Positions 43,183 to 53,123 of a stretch of DNA of 64,000 nucleotides are shown piece by piece. The DNA is taken from the NCBI GenBank assembly GCA_944391495.1, contig CALXTU010000002.1, forward strand, positions 124,001 through 188,000, in the 5' to 3' direction. The DNA comes from an uncultured Alphaproteobacteria bacterium (GTDB taxonomy: Bacteria > Pseudomonadota > Alphaproteobacteria > RF32 > CAG-239). The notes beneath the pieces are model-generated. The model worked only from the letters and a program-made list of their open reading frames with translations. It was not told the origin of the DNA and made no database searches. How positions within the stretch are numbered: position 1 is the stretch's first letter; every line of letters starts with the position of its first letter. The position numbers and the translations under genes are program-made.

Positions 43183-44496
43183 TTACTCCTGATGCAAAGA
43201 CGGGATATCAAACCCCTCTTCCTGATACTGTTTGAGTTTATTGCGCAGCGTGCGGATTGAAATTCCCAAAATGGTCGCCGCGGTCGAACGATTCCAGGCC
43301 GTGCTTTCCATCGTATCCAAAATCAGTTTGCGCTCAACCGCGGCAACGGTCTGTCCCACCGCCGACGACGGCTGATCTCCGGCAGTTTTTACTGCCGAGG
43401 CATCTTGCAGCATCACGGCCGCTTCGTCAATTTCATCGCCGGTTGCCAACAAAACGGCCCGGTGCATTGTATTCTCCAACTCACGGACATTACCCGGCCA
43501 CAAATAATTCAAAAGCATTTTCTCAGCACCGGCCGACAAATCTTTCATTGGCAGTTCGTTCAGCTCGGAATATTTTTTGATAAAATGTTTGGCCAAAACA
43601 ATTATATCACCGGGACGGTCTTTCAAATCCGGTATCTTAAGGTTAATCACATTCAAACGATAATACAAATCCTGACGGAAAGTTCCGTCAGCGACGCATT
43701 GTTCCAAATTGCGGTTGGACGTGGCAATGATGCGTGTGTCAACCTTAACCGGCGCTTTGCCGCCCAGACGGTCGATTTCTTTTTCCTGAATTGCCCGCAG
43801 CAGCTTGGCCTGGAGCCCGATATTCATTTCCGAAATTTCATCAAGCAGCAGCGTGCCGCCGGAAGCTTCCTCAAACTTGCCGATACGACGGGCAACTGCG
43901 CCGGTGAAAGCCCCTTTTTCATAACCAAACAGCTCAGATTCCAATAAGGCCTCCGGTATGGCGGCACAGTTGACGGCAACAAATTTCTGCGCCGCCCGCT
44001 TGGAATTGTCATGAATAAAACGGGAAAAGATTTCTTTACCGGTTCCCGAAGATCCCGTCAACAAAACACTGGCCTCCGAAGGCGCAACCTGCTTGGCCAT
44101 TTTTAAAACAGCCTCGGTTTTTTTATCACCGTAAATCAGGGCATGATTTTCACGAGTGGCTGCGGCCAAAACGGCGCCGATTAATTCCGGATCGGGAGGC
44201 AGAGGGATATACTCCCGGGCACCGGCTTTAATGGCCTTAACCGCCAATGATGTATCATTGGCAACGCCGCAGGCAACAACCAAAACATTAATGCGCGCGG
44301 CCTGTAAAGATGAAATCAGCTTGTGAACATCCAGCGTAACATCAACCATTACCAGTTCAACCGTTTTGCCGGAACGCAGAATATCCAGTGCCGTTTCGAC
44401 ACTGTCTGCCAACGACACCTGGCCGCCCTTGGAAATGGCAATTTTGCTTGCCGCGCCAATCTGGCCGTTTAAGGTTCCGACAATAAGCAATTCCAT
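43183..44496 (-). CDS. flbD: FlbD-type sigma-54 dependent transcriptional activator
   Basis: 437 residues. An N-terminal receiver-like domain (about 1-115) keeps a central MVDVTLD but lacks a clear acidic pocket. The AAA+ domain has LLTGSSGTGKEIF (Walker A), GYEKGAFTGAVARR (the GAFTGA sigma-54 loop) and GGTLLLDEISEM (Walker B). The C-terminal Fis-type helix-turn-helix ends in TAATILGISIRTLRNKL. Presumed regulator of the sigma-54 flagellar promoters seen at 48.3 and 53.0 kb. It lies between fliN and flhA. Confidence 0.93.
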   Translation of the reverse strand: MELLIVGTLNGQIGAASKIAISKGGQVSLADSVETALDILRSGKTVELVMVDVTLDVHKLISSLQAARINVLVVACGVANDTSLAVKAIKAGAREYIPLPPDPELIGAVLAAATRENHALIYGDKKTEAVLKMAKQVAPSEASVLLTGSSGTGKEIFSRFIHDNSKRAAQKFVAVNCAAIPEALLESELFGYEKGAFTGAVARRIGKFEEASGGTLLLDEISEMNIGLQAKLLRAIQEKEIDRLGGKAPVKVDTRIIATSNRNLEQCVADGTFRQDLYYRLNVINLKIPDLKDRPGDIIVLAKHFIKKYSELNELPMKDLSAGAEKMLLNYLWPGNVRELENTMHRAVLLATGDEIDEAAVMLQDASAVKTAGDQPSSAVGQTVAAVERKLILDTMESTAWNRSTAATILGISIRTLRNKLKQYQEEGFDIPSLHQE

Positions 44497-44507
44497 CTTT
44501 TATTTTC

Positions 44508-44861
44508 CTATTTGTTCGGTGCCTTTACGATTTCCGTCATGGTAATGCCGAGCTTGTCATCAACGACAACGACCTCGCCGCGGGCGACCAGACTGTTGTT
44601 GACATAAATATCTATCGCCTCACCGACTTTGCGGTCAAGTTCGATAATCGCCCCTTTGTTCAATTTCATCAACTGGCTTACTTTCATGCTGGTTTTACCC
44701 AAAACTGCCGATACCTTGACCGGGATATTGTATACCGCTTCCAAATCCGACGTTGAGGTCGGAATATCAAAGTCTTCTGATCCGATGTCTTTGCGCAAAA
44801 TGGGCTCGTCATCCAAAACTTTGGACTCGCTCATTTCGTCTAATTCCAGATTGTTATCCAT
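44508..44861 (-). CDS. fliN: Flagellar motor switch protein FliN
   Basis: 117 residues, SpoA/SurfaceAntigen-like domain of the C-ring (VKVSAVLGKTSMKVSQLMKL, RGEVVVVDDKLGITMTEIV). The start at 44861 lies behind GAGAGGG and overlaps the fliH stop region by 8 bases. FliN is the outer C-ring switch component. Confidence 0.93.
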   Translation of the reverse strand: MDNNLELDEMSESKVLDDEPILRKDIGSEDFDIPTSTSDLEAVYNIPVKVSAVLGKTSMKVSQLMKLNKGAIIELDRKVGEAIDIYVNNSLVARGEVVVVDDKLGITMTEIVKAPNK

Positions 44862-45621
44862 TTTCCCTCTCTTCTGTGTTATCATTAATTAATGTATCTA
44901 CTTTATCCAAAATTTTTGACACTTTGCGTTCAACGCCGCCGTTTTTCCATTCAATGCGGCAGTCGGACGGTCCAAGGCTGCTGTCTTTATGGACGGCGAT
45001 TTTGCCTTCAAAGTCGTTTTGCTCGGCCAAGCGACCGATACTGTCGGCCACCAACGAAACCGTTTCCGGATTAAACGCAAACGACAAAGTATCCTGCCCG
45101 GCAAAATTGGCAAAATTTTCGGCCATAAAATTTTTAACTTCTGCCGCGGCCTGCTCTTCTTCCAGTGTCGGCAGCAGTTTACGAACCAGACTGACGGCAA
45201 ATGATAATGCCGACTTTTCAATTTCAGCCAGACGAGTGTCCTGCGCGGAAAAAACGGCTGACAACTGGTTCTTAATCTCTTCCAATAATATGTTTTGTTT
45301 GCTTAACTCGCTTTCGGCCGCGGCATTTTTTCCTTTTTCATAAGAGGCTTCCTCCGCCAGCTTTACCGCTGCATCAAGTTCTTCTTTGGAATATGACGGT
45401 TCCGCGATTTTTATTTCTTCTACCGGCGGTTCGGGCGGCAACGGCGGTTCCGGTTTAATTTCTTCAACTTCCGCAACTTCGGCGGCCGTTTCTTCCGGCA
45501 AAACCGGCGTCAGTTCGGGAATTTCCGAAACAACATCGACATCATCGGCAGAGACGGCTGTTTCTTTCCGGTCATTTTCAATAATAAAATTATCAAACAT
45601 ATATTTTTGATATTCTGCCAC
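44854..45621 (-). CDS. fliH: Flagellar export regulator FliH-like
   Basis: 255 residues. The N-terminal ~90 residues are Glu/Pro-rich and disordered. A coiled coil follows (SELSKQNILLEEIKNQLS). The C-terminal VSLVRKLLP/FAFNPETVSLV region and the VERKVSKILDKVDTLIN end match FliH, which binds and regulates the ATPase FliI. No fliI gene is seen in the window. Position between fliG and fliN supports the call. Confidence 0.82.
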   Translation of the reverse strand: MAEYQKYMFDNFIIENDRKETAVSADDVDVVSEIPELTPVLPEETAAEVAEVEEIKPEPPLPPEPPVEEIKIAEPSYSKEELDAAVKLAEEASYEKGKNAAAESELSKQNILLEEIKNQLSAVFSAQDTRLAEIEKSALSFAVSLVRKLLPTLEEEQAAAEVKNFMAENFANFAGQDTLSFAFNPETVSLVADSIGRLAEQNDFEGKIAVHKDSSLGPSDCRIEWKNGGVERKVSKILDKVDTLINDNTEERENG

Positions 45622-45637
45622 CTGCCGTCAAACCCTT

Positions 45638-46660
45638 TTAATAAATAAGCTCATCGCTGTCTTTGCCTTCGGATACAAAGATCTCACCGCTGTTTGCCAG
45701 ATCTTTGGCGGTAGAAACAATATATTGCTGAGCTTCCTCGACATCACGCATACGCACCGGCCCCATGGCGTCCATATCCTCTTTAATGATTTTGCCGGCA
45801 CGAGTCGACATATTATTAAAGAACAGTTCCTTAACCGTTTCCGAAGCGCCCTTCAGAGCAATGGCCAGTTTATCCTTATCGATATTACGCAGCAAAATCT
45901 GAATTCCCTGAGAATCGACGCGAATAAGATCTTCAAACGTGAACATCAGGGATTTGACCCGTTCGGCACTTTCACGATTGCGTTCTTCCAACGCCTCCAT
46001 AAAACGGGTTTCGGTATTGCGGTCAAGGGAGTTGAAAATATCGGCAATCAGTTCATGAGCATCACGGCGGGTGGATTTTGACAGGTTGCTCATAAATTCT
46101 TTGCGCAGGGTCTTTTCCAGGCTGTCCAAAACCTCTTTCTGCACCGAATCCATCCGCAGCATCCGCATGACAATTTCCATGGCAAAATTCTCCGGAAACA
46201 GCGCGATTACCTTGGCCGCGTGCTCAGCTTTGATTTTTGATAAAATAACGGCAATAGTCTGCGGATATTCGTTTTTGAGATAGTTTGCCAAAACGTGCTC
46301 GTTGACATTGCCGAGTTTGTCCCACATCGTACGACCGGCCGGCCCGCGAATCTCTTCCATAATGACTGATACTCTGTCTTTATCAAGCGCTTTGGCCAGC
46401 AACCGCTCGGTGCTTTCATAAGAACCTATCAGACTGCCGGTGCTGGAAATTTTATCATTAAACTCCGTAATCAGCTGCTCAATAACGTTGGAATTTATTT
46501 TTCCCAAAGACGCCATAATAACCGACAATTCTTTGATTTCTTCATCATCCATCATCGAAAACAAAGTCGCCGAACGCTCCTCATCCAGCGAAAGCATCAG
46601 AATGGCGGCTTTCTGCTGCCCGGATAAAAGATTGTAATCGTCGATAACATTTTGTTTCAT
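45638..46660 (-). CDS. fliG: Flagellar motor switch protein FliG
   Basis: 340 residues. N-terminal FliF-binding armadillo region (LLSGQQKAAILMLSLDEER), middle EHVLANYLKNEYPQTIAVIL domain, and the C-terminal torque domain with MFTFEDLIRVDSQGIQILLR and LFFNNMSTRAGKIIKEDMDAMGPVR. These match FliG closely. It is cotranscribed with fliF upstream (12-base gap). Confidence 0.97.
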   Translation of the reverse strand: MKQNVIDDYNLLSGQQKAAILMLSLDEERSATLFSMMDDEEIKELSVIMASLGKINSNVIEQLITEFNDKISSTGSLIGSYESTERLLAKALDKDRVSVIMEEIRGPAGRTMWDKLGNVNEHVLANYLKNEYPQTIAVILSKIKAEHAAKVIALFPENFAMEIVMRMLRMDSVQKEVLDSLEKTLRKEFMSNLSKSTRRDAHELIADIFNSLDRNTETRFMEALEERNRESAERVKSLMFTFEDLIRVDSQGIQILLRNIDKDKLAIALKGASETVKELFFNNMSTRAGKIIKEDMDAMGPVRMRDVEEAQQYIVSTAKDLANSGEIFVSEGKDSDELIY

Positions 46661-46671
46661 CAGTTTTATTC

Positions 46672-48294
46672 CTATCCTTCGTTATTATACAGCCACGAGC
46701 GGATAACATTGACCGCGGCGTCCGGATTCTTTTCAACCGTCGCATTAAGTTTCTTCAATGAAGATACTTTAATTCTGCCGTCGACTTTATTGATATTGAC
46801 CAATTCCTCTGCCGATTCATCAAAGTTATCATTCAGGAAACTGGACAACAGCAGATTATCTTCTTCGTCACCCGGCGCAATCAGCTTGTCGGCCGCATTG
46901 GTGCCGGAAACCTCAAAGGCATTGTTGATGAGCGGGCGGATTACCAATAAAATAACCAAAATCGCCACGATTGCAACACCCAGACCTTCGGCCATGCGCA
47001 TCAACTCTGCTTTGCTGAAGCCGAAATACAACTGCTCGGACGGCTCGTTGATTTCGCTGCCGGCGGAAACAAAGCGAAGATTTTCAACCTCAACCATATC
47101 GCCGCGGTCGGCATCATAGCCGACGGCCGATTTTACCAAATCGGTAATACGCTCCATTTCTTCGGCGGTACGCGGACGATAAACAAGTTTGCCGTCTTCG
47201 CCTTTTTCATAAACGCCGTCGACCAAAACCGCTGCCGTCAGACGGCGGATGGTACCGGTGTTTTTAACCTTATTGCGAATAACTTTGGAAATTTCGTAAT
47301 TAATCGTTTCTTCGGTTTTGGAGGTGGTGTCGTAAATTCCGGTATCCGAAGTAACGCCGTCGCCGTTCGGAATATTCTGCGCCACGGTTACCGGCTGAGC
47401 GGTGCGGCCGGACGTTCCTTCTTCCGATATGGTGGCCTGAGAGCGGATTACCTGGCTGTCCGGGTCATAAATTTCTTCATTGGTGACGACCTCGTCAAAA
47501 TCCATTTCTATGTTCACCTGAGCCTGTGCCTTGCCAGCGCCCAGACTCTTTTCCAGCAATGTCTGCACTTTTTGGGCAATCTTCCGCTCCTGCTCCAGAC
47601 GCATGGCTTCGTTGGTGGTGTTTTTGACCACCTCGCTCTGTTCTTCGCTGAATTCGGTCAGCAGATTGCCATTCGAATCGACGATGGAAACATTTTTAAC
47701 GTCAAGTTTCGGCACGGCGGCGGCAACCAGCTTTTGAATCGACTGAATATTTTGCGGACTTAAATCGCCGTGTTTGGTTTTGATAACGACCGATGCCGTC
47801 GGTGTCTGTTCCTCCCGGGAGAAAATTTCTCGTTTGGGCATAACCAGATGGACTCTGGCCGAACGGATGTTATCCACCGAGCGAATTGTACGAGCCAGCT
47901 CGCCTTCCAGAGCGCGCAGCAGATTAACATTTTGTACAAAACTGGTTGAACCGAGGGCGTCAGAATGGTCAAAGACCTCATAACCGACATTTGAACCTTT
48001 TGAAGCCAAAGCTAAATCGGCCGTTTCAATCCGCATTTTATTAACCTGATCAACGGGAACCTGAACTTCAGTGCCGTTTTTAGTTAATTTGTATTTGACA
48101 TTTGAGGAATCAAGTTTGGCTACAATCTGCTTGGCATCTTCCAAATCCAGATCCGTATACAAAACGGCATAATCGCTGCTGCTCATTTGTACGGCAACAT
48201 AAATAAAAAAGCTGATTAAAAAGATGATGATAGCAGCTATCGACGCCATTTTGGACGGCGACATATTTTTAATCGTCTGCAAAATATTATTCAT
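46672..48294 (-). CDS. fliF: Flagellar MS-ring protein FliF
   Basis: 540 residues. Two membrane helices: near residue 20 (IAAIIIFLISFFIYVAV) and near residue 440 (GVAIVAILVILLVIRPLI). The periplasmic ring-building region with RVHLVMPKREIFSREEQTP and DGDLSPQNIQ-type blocks lies between. The C-terminal cytosolic tail (ending RIKVSSLKKLNATVEKNPD region) binds FliG. First gene of the fliF-...-flhG operon. Confidence 0.96.
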   Translation of the reverse strand: MNNILQTIKNMSPSKMASIAAIIIFLISFFIYVAVQMSSSDYAVLYTDLDLEDAKQIVAKLDSSNVKYKLTKNGTEVQVPVDQVNKMRIETADLALASKGSNVGYEVFDHSDALGSTSFVQNVNLLRALEGELARTIRSVDNIRSARVHLVMPKREIFSREEQTPTASVVIKTKHGDLSPQNIQSIQKLVAAAVPKLDVKNVSIVDSNGNLLTEFSEEQSEVVKNTTNEAMRLEQERKIAQKVQTLLEKSLGAGKAQAQVNIEMDFDEVVTNEEIYDPDSQVIRSQATISEEGTSGRTAQPVTVAQNIPNGDGVTSDTGIYDTTSKTEETINYEISKVIRNKVKNTGTIRRLTAAVLVDGVYEKGEDGKLVYRPRTAEEMERITDLVKSAVGYDADRGDMVEVENLRFVSAGSEINEPSEQLYFGFSKAELMRMAEGLGVAIVAILVILLVIRPLINNAFEVSGTNAADKLIAPGDEEDNLLLSSFLNDNFDESAEELVNINKVDGRIKVSSLKKLNATVEKNPDAAVNVIRSWLYNNEG

Positions 48295-48333
48295 AGATTC
48301 CCCAATCTATAATCAAAAACAATATTAATCCGC

Positions 48334-48351
48334 CGGCAATACGCCGTCCGA
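48334..48351 (-). promoter_or_regulatory. Candidate sigma-54 promoter of the fliF operon
   Basis: On the minus strand CGGACGG, four bases, then TTGCC gives the GG-N10-GC spacing of sigma-54 promoters, 40 bases before the fliF ATG. The match to TGGCACG is partial. Confidence 0.5.
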
Positions 48352-48427
48352 ATCTTTCCCCTTTATTTATCCTTAACTTAAAAAACACGTTTAGTTAACC
48401 ATTTATTTAAGATATTAACAGTTTCCC

Positions 48428-48457
48428 AAAAAAGGAAGCCCCGGCGGGGCTTCCTTT
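48428..48457 (-). terminator. Intrinsic terminator after flgE
   Basis: AAAGGAAGCCCC / GGGGCTTCCTTT stem with a T-run on the minus strand. It separates flgE from the fliF operon. Confidence 0.85.
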
Positions 48458-48495
48458 GAGTTTTAAGTTTCAGGAGTGTTTTTTAATAATTACGG

Positions 48496-50613
48496 CTAAA
48501 TCAACCGGGTCAGTTCATCAAGCATTTCATCCGCCGTGGTAATGATTTTACCGGCGGCCGAATAAGCACGCTGGACAACAATCATATTGGAAAACTCAGT
48601 GGCCAAATCGACTGTTGAACTCTCCAAAGAACTGGAGGCTATCTCGCCGGCGCCGCCCGTGGTTGCCCTGGTCAACAACGGGTTGCCGGATTCAGTTGTG
48701 GCAATCCAGACGTTGTTGTTTAAGGCTTCCATACCGTTGGCATTGGTGAACATGGCCAGCGGAATAATCGCAATCGGCCGGGTTTCGCCGTTTGAGAAAA
48801 CGGCTGTAACGACACCGTCCTCACTGACGGTAACACCGGAATAGCTGCCGAAGGTTGCACCGTCCTGATTAATATAGCTGGTCGTGAAATCTCCGGACAA
48901 GCTGGTCAAGCCGGTTGAAACGTTTTCACTGCCCATGTTAATGGTAATGCGCACACCGTCGCCGAGACGTGTATTGCCGGTCATGTCCTGAGCACCGTTA
49001 GCCCAGAAAATTTCCATATTCTCAACATTGACTTCCTTGGGCGTACCGTCGGAGTTGAACATAACCGCCGCAATCTGCGAACCAAGCTGGTCAACGCCGT
49101 CATAAGTAAAGCTGCTGGTAATCGGTGTTGCATTGGTCAAAGCGCTGTCAACACCGCCGCTGATATATCTGGCGTTGCCGGTCAGGCCGCTGTCGATAAC
49201 AATGTCCTCACCGGTTGAAGAAGGAAGAATCTGCAGCGTTTTGCCGCTGGCAATAAATCTTTCCGGCTCGGCAACACCCGAATTCTGGATGGCGCTGGCC
49301 AGTTTATTGACATTATCCGCAACACTGTCACCGGCATCATAGCCTAAATAAATCGTATCATCCGTACTGGTGCCGTCGGCAAAGACAAAAGTGATGCCGT
49401 CAATGGTTATCTGATCATTTTCAGCTATTGAGGTAACATCAATATAAGCACAGTTCTTGATGGCGTTGTCAATTGCCTGCAAAGTAAACGTACCGCTCGG
49501 CAGGCCGGAAGACTGGTCAATGTTGGCCGAGGACTGAACACAGGCCAGCGTACCGCTGCAGTCGAAATTTAAGGCATCGCCGGTTACGGACTGCTGAACC
49601 TTGATGGTATCACCTTCAACGCTGAAACGTCCAGCATCGCGGATATTGTCGGTAATGGCCTCCAAAAACGTATTCAAAACATCGGTAACCGAGTTGGCGT
49701 CTGACATATCTACCGCAATATTTCCTCCCGTGGCGGCATTGCCGTTGGTAAACTCAAAAGTTACGTCGTTAATCTTAATGGTTGAACCGACTGACGGAAT
49801 TTCGGTAAACTGCATCTGAGCAATTGACGAATAAACCAGGCCGTCGTCCGTATACAAATTAATTGCCGCGGCGCCTTCGGGAATGGTGGTTTTCAATCCC
49901 CAGGCGTTGGCCGCCGTTTTGGTATAATCCAGACTGATGTTGCTGGCATTACCGAGGCTGTCATAAATAAGCGTCGATACCGAGTGGGTATCACCGATGG
50001 ACGAACCCGACGGCAGGTTGGCGCCGAATGAAATCTGCGTCGTGGCGGTTGCGGTGCCGCCGATGTTTGATAAATTGATACCCTGCAAATTGTTGGCGTC
50101 GACAATATTGTCATTAATATAAACCGTTTCGCCGTTAGCATCTTTATAGGCTTTCATATAAACAATACCGTTAATCTCAACGGTTGAGGCCTCGGTATTG
50201 CCGTCCCACGGCATCAAAGACCATGCCTGGACATAGTAGCCGCCGCTGTTGACCAGATAGCCGGTTTCATCCTGCAAAAAGTCACCGGCGCGGGTATAAG
50301 CCCAGGTTCCGGAACCGTTGTTGGCCGAGTTTACGACAAAATAGCCGCTACCGCTGATGGCCAGAGAGGTGGTCGACGAAACCGACGACAACAGTCCCTG
50401 GGTGTCAATGCTTTGCGACGTATGCGGCTGAACACCGCCGGCCGAATATTTGTTTGATGACACCTGTTTGGTTACCAGGGTTGAAAATGAAACATTGTTG
50501 TTTTTGTAACCGATGGTGTTCATATTGGCGATGTTATCGGAAACCGCACCCATGGCGCTTGACTGGGCGCTTAAGGCCGAAACACCGGACTGCAATGCTC
50601 CTAAAATACTCAT
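48496..50613 (-). CDS. flgE: Flagellar hook protein FlgE
   Basis: 705 residues, long for a hook protein. Rod-family N-terminus (LGALQSGVSALSAQSSAMGAV, DNIANMNTIGYKN) and C-terminal ATEFSNMIVVQRAYSAAGK, which form the helical D0 core. The middle is Thr/Asn/Gly-rich with several repeats (FTEIPSVGSTIKINDV and a later ENDQITIDGITFV), typical of variable hook surface domains. It is downstream of flgD with a 24-base gap. Confidence 0.95.
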   Translation of the reverse strand: MSILGALQSGVSALSAQSSAMGAVSDNIANMNTIGYKNNNVSFSTLVTKQVSSNKYSAGGVQPHTSQSIDTQGLLSSVSSTTSLAISGSGYFVVNSANNGSGTWAYTRAGDFLQDETGYLVNSGGYYVQAWSLMPWDGNTEASTVEINGIVYMKAYKDANGETVYINDNIVDANNLQGINLSNIGGTATATTQISFGANLPSGSSIGDTHSVSTLIYDSLGNASNISLDYTKTAANAWGLKTTIPEGAAAINLYTDDGLVYSSIAQMQFTEIPSVGSTIKINDVTFEFTNGNAATGGNIAVDMSDANSVTDVLNTFLEAITDNIRDAGRFSVEGDTIKVQQSVTGDALNFDCSGTLACVQSSANIDQSSGLPSGTFTLQAIDNAIKNCAYIDVTSIAENDQITIDGITFVFADGTSTDDTIYLGYDAGDSVADNVNKLASAIQNSGVAEPERFIASGKTLQILPSSTGEDIVIDSGLTGNARYISGGVDSALTNATPITSSFTYDGVDQLGSQIAAVMFNSDGTPKEVNVENMEIFWANGAQDMTGNTRLGDGVRITINMGSENVSTGLTSLSGDFTTSYINQDGATFGSYSGVTVSEDGVVTAVFSNGETRPIAIIPLAMFTNANGMEALNNNVWIATTESGNPLLTRATTGGAGEIASSSLESSTVDLATEFSNMIVVQRAYSAAGKIITTADEMLDELTRLI

Positions 50614-50637
50614 TTTTTTTCTCCTAAAACTCTATAT

Positions 50638-51408
50638 TTATACTAATGATTCGACAACTTCTTCACCGTCATCCGTGCCGTCACCGCCCGAACCGGAAGA
50701 ATCATCTTCTTTGATGCTGTCAATCAACTGATCCCAGTAATTTTCGTCGCGAATAGTCAGAACATAATCCAACGTGGCGGTAACCGCGTCGCTTAAGCCG
50801 ATATAAATACCGCTGTCATCACTGGCAACGCCGGTTACGCGGCCGAAAATGGTCGTTGTTACCGTTGCCGCAGTTTCGCCGTTCGGAACCGTTGTACTGA
50901 CGGATATCTGATAGACACCGTCCGGAAGCTGCTCACCGGCCGAATTTTTGCCGTCCCAGACAAAATCATGCGCACCGGCCGAGGTTTCGCCCTGCGCCGT
51001 ATAGACGACATTACCGTCGGTGTCTTTTACCGTAATGGTACAGCTCTCAACATTTTTACTCAAAGTGTATGTCGACTTGGCAACACCGCCGTCCAAAGGC
51101 ATCATATCGCCCAAAACCTGAACCGTTTTGCCGACATAACCGGCCGCCTGAACCCCTAAATTATAAATTGACAGGCTGAGCAGATTATCCAGTTTGGCAT
51201 TGGTCTGAATAGCCTGTTCAACATTGGAATACTGCACCAGCTGATTGGTGTATTCGGCCGTGTCCATCGGGTCAAGCGGGTCCTGATACTGCAACTGGGT
51301 TGTCAGCAACGTCAAAAAGGTGTTCATATCCGCCGACAATGTCTGGCTGGAACTGGTTGTTGTCGAACTGGTGTTAACAGAACTGATGATAGAACTTAAA
51401 TCGGTCAT
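50638..51408 (-). CDS. flgD: Flagellar hook cap protein FlgD
   Basis: 256 residues. N-terminal SQTLSADMNTFLTLLTTQLQ and YQDPLDPMDTAEYTNQLVQYS are the FlgD signature. A FlgD Ig-like domain follows (GAHDFVWDGKNSAGEQLPDG). The C-terminus carries an acidic Ser/Asp/Gly tail (DDSSGSGGDGTDDGEEVV), longer than usual. Needed for hook assembly. Confidence 0.95.
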   Translation of the reverse strand: MTDLSSIISSVNTSSTTTSSSQTLSADMNTFLTLLTTQLQYQDPLDPMDTAEYTNQLVQYSNVEQAIQTNAKLDNLLSLSIYNLGVQAAGYVGKTVQVLGDMMPLDGGVAKSTYTLSKNVESCTITVKDTDGNVVYTAQGETSAGAHDFVWDGKNSAGEQLPDGVYQISVSTTVPNGETAATVTTTIFGRVTGVASDDSGIYIGLSDAVTATLDYVLTIRDENYWDQLIDSIKEDDSSGSGGDGTDDGEEVVESLV

Positions 51409-51428
51409 CGCTTTTCTCCCTATTCATT

Positions 51429-52955
51429 CTAAACCCTGATGTTCAGCCCCAAGACAGGATCCCACTCAAGGTTGTCGTTACCGGCGGCGCTTTCGGACTC
51501 CTGCTCCAAAGCATCGCCGATAAACTGTAACAGTCCGGAGTCGGCTTTCTGCTGTTCTCCGGCCTGGTTTTCTTTCTGAAAACTGAAATTGAAGCTTCTG
51601 CTGTCCGTGTCATAGCCGGCATCGTTAAACGCTTTCTCAAGACCGGCAATGTCTTTTTGCAACATATCCATCGTTTCCGGACGGCTGGAAATAATTTCGG
51701 CATGCAGGCGTCCGTCTTTGGCAATATGCATTTTAATTTGAATTTTACCCAAATCTTCCGGTTTGAGCTGAATATCAATCGTATCAACACCCTTGACCGC
51801 CGATTTGGTGATATTGACCTTAATCTGCTCAACAACTTCTTTGCCCATACCCTTGAAAGTATCACGGGAAGTCGTTTCATTCAAACGGGTAAAAGTTTCC
51901 GTCCGCGCGGCATTGGCGGTTTCAAACACGACCTCTTTTCCCGATACAGCCAAAACCGACGCATTATCACCGGCAGGGCGTGCCGCCGTTTCTTTCAGCA
52001 CCAACTGCGGCTGAAACTGATTATCAACCGCGGCAAAACCTTTCATGAGTTGCGAATCCGGAGCAACCGGCGCCGTATTTTTGGCGGCATTCAAAAGCGG
52101 GTTGCCCTCGTCAGACAGGACCTGAACGTCGGCGTTTTCGGCAAGAGCGTCAATATCAACATTTTGGAAAAGGGAATCTATTTCAAAACGGTTTTGCAGA
52201 ATATCTTTGGCTACCGGTTCGGCAATTTTTGCCTCCTCTATATTGACGTTGATTTTTAATTTGCCCTCACCGGTAACTTTTTTATCAAGATACTGCGCCT
52301 GCTCAAGCAGCAAAGCATCATCTCCCGCCGGCATTAACGCGGCAGCGGACTGATCGGACATATTTCCCGACGACGGAAGTTTGTCACCAACGATTGCGGA
52401 CATCTCGCTTCCGTCCGTCATCAGCTGCGGCATTCCCAAAATCTCCGGCAAAACGGTTCCCTGTCCCTGAGCGGAAACCGCCGTCGCAGCGCCCTGTCCA
52501 GGTGTCTGATCCGCCGCACTGCCGGCAGCGGAAGCCTTATCCCCGGCAGGTGTTGCGCCGCCGGATTGTGCCGAAGCAGCCTGTTTTTCCTCGACAGCCG
52601 GACGAGATGGTGTATTTTCAGCCGTCCGAGCAGCAGCCTCACCGTTGTCGGCCTCATTGCTTTTTTTGGTCTTTTTGTCTTCCCGGCGTACGGGCTCGTC
52701 GTCTTTTTCTTTAACGGTGTTTTGTTTGTCATTCCGGTCGTCTTTAACCGCAAAATCCTTTTTATTGTCAACATTGTTGTCAACTTTGATATCTTCACGC
52801 AATGCCGGCTTTGCTTCCGCGGCCGCCTCCTCCGGACGCGCGTCAAAATTGAGCATTTCAGCAAAACCGTTATCCTGCGTGGAAACAGATGCTGCACCGC
52901 CCAGCTTCATATTCAACAGACGTTGAAGAAAATTGTTTGTATCCTGTACTTCCAT
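51429..52955 (-). CDS. fliK: Flagellar hook-length control protein FliK
   Basis: 508 residues. Long low-complexity, Ala/Glu/Lys-rich central section, as in molecular-ruler FliK proteins. The Flg_hook domain near the C-terminus has VDTIDIQLKPEDLGKIQIKM and ISSRPETMDMLQKDIAGLEK. I chose the ATG at 52955, which has AAGAGG 9 bases upstream; the ATG at 52964 is too close to it. The start of the fliK-flgD-flgE unit. Confidence 0.93.
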   Translation of the reverse strand: MEVQDTNNFLQRLLNMKLGGAASVSTQDNGFAEMLNFDARPEEAAAEAKPALREDIKVDNNVDNKKDFAVKDDRNDKQNTVKEKDDEPVRREDKKTKKSNEADNGEAAARTAENTPSRPAVEEKQAASAQSGGATPAGDKASAAGSAADQTPGQGAATAVSAQGQGTVLPEILGMPQLMTDGSEMSAIVGDKLPSSGNMSDQSAAALMPAGDDALLLEQAQYLDKKVTGEGKLKINVNIEEAKIAEPVAKDILQNRFEIDSLFQNVDIDALAENADVQVLSDEGNPLLNAAKNTAPVAPDSQLMKGFAAVDNQFQPQLVLKETAARPAGDNASVLAVSGKEVVFETANAARTETFTRLNETTSRDTFKGMGKEVVEQIKVNITKSAVKGVDTIDIQLKPEDLGKIQIKMHIAKDGRLHAEIISSRPETMDMLQKDIAGLEKAFNDAGYDTDSRSFNFSFQKENQAGEQQKADSGLLQFIGDALEQESESAAGNDNLEWDPVLGLNIRV

Positions 52956-52996
52956 AATCCGCATCCTCTTATCAAAAAGAACATCTGAAACAATAT

Positions 52997-53014
52997 ATGC
53001 AATTTGCGTGCCAA
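52997..53014 (-). promoter_or_regulatory. Sigma-54 promoter of fliK-flgD-flgE
   Basis: On the minus strand TTGGCACG, CAAA, TTGCAT matches the sigma-54 consensus TGGCACG-N4-TTGCW at every position. It ends 42 bases before the fliK ATG, on the correct strand, so FlbD is a plausible activator. Confidence 0.85.
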
Positions 53015-53123
53015 ATTTTATGCTGTGTTTTTATTTTCGGAGAAAAAACGTTTTTTGTTGTATTTTGCGCCGAATCTGTTATGCTGACGGCAATTGCAAA
53101 TCCAATCAAGAAAGAGAGAAAAA

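Noticed and set aside
48301-48420. A CtrA site before fliF
   Set aside because: TTAA pairs occur there but none at exact seven-base spacing.
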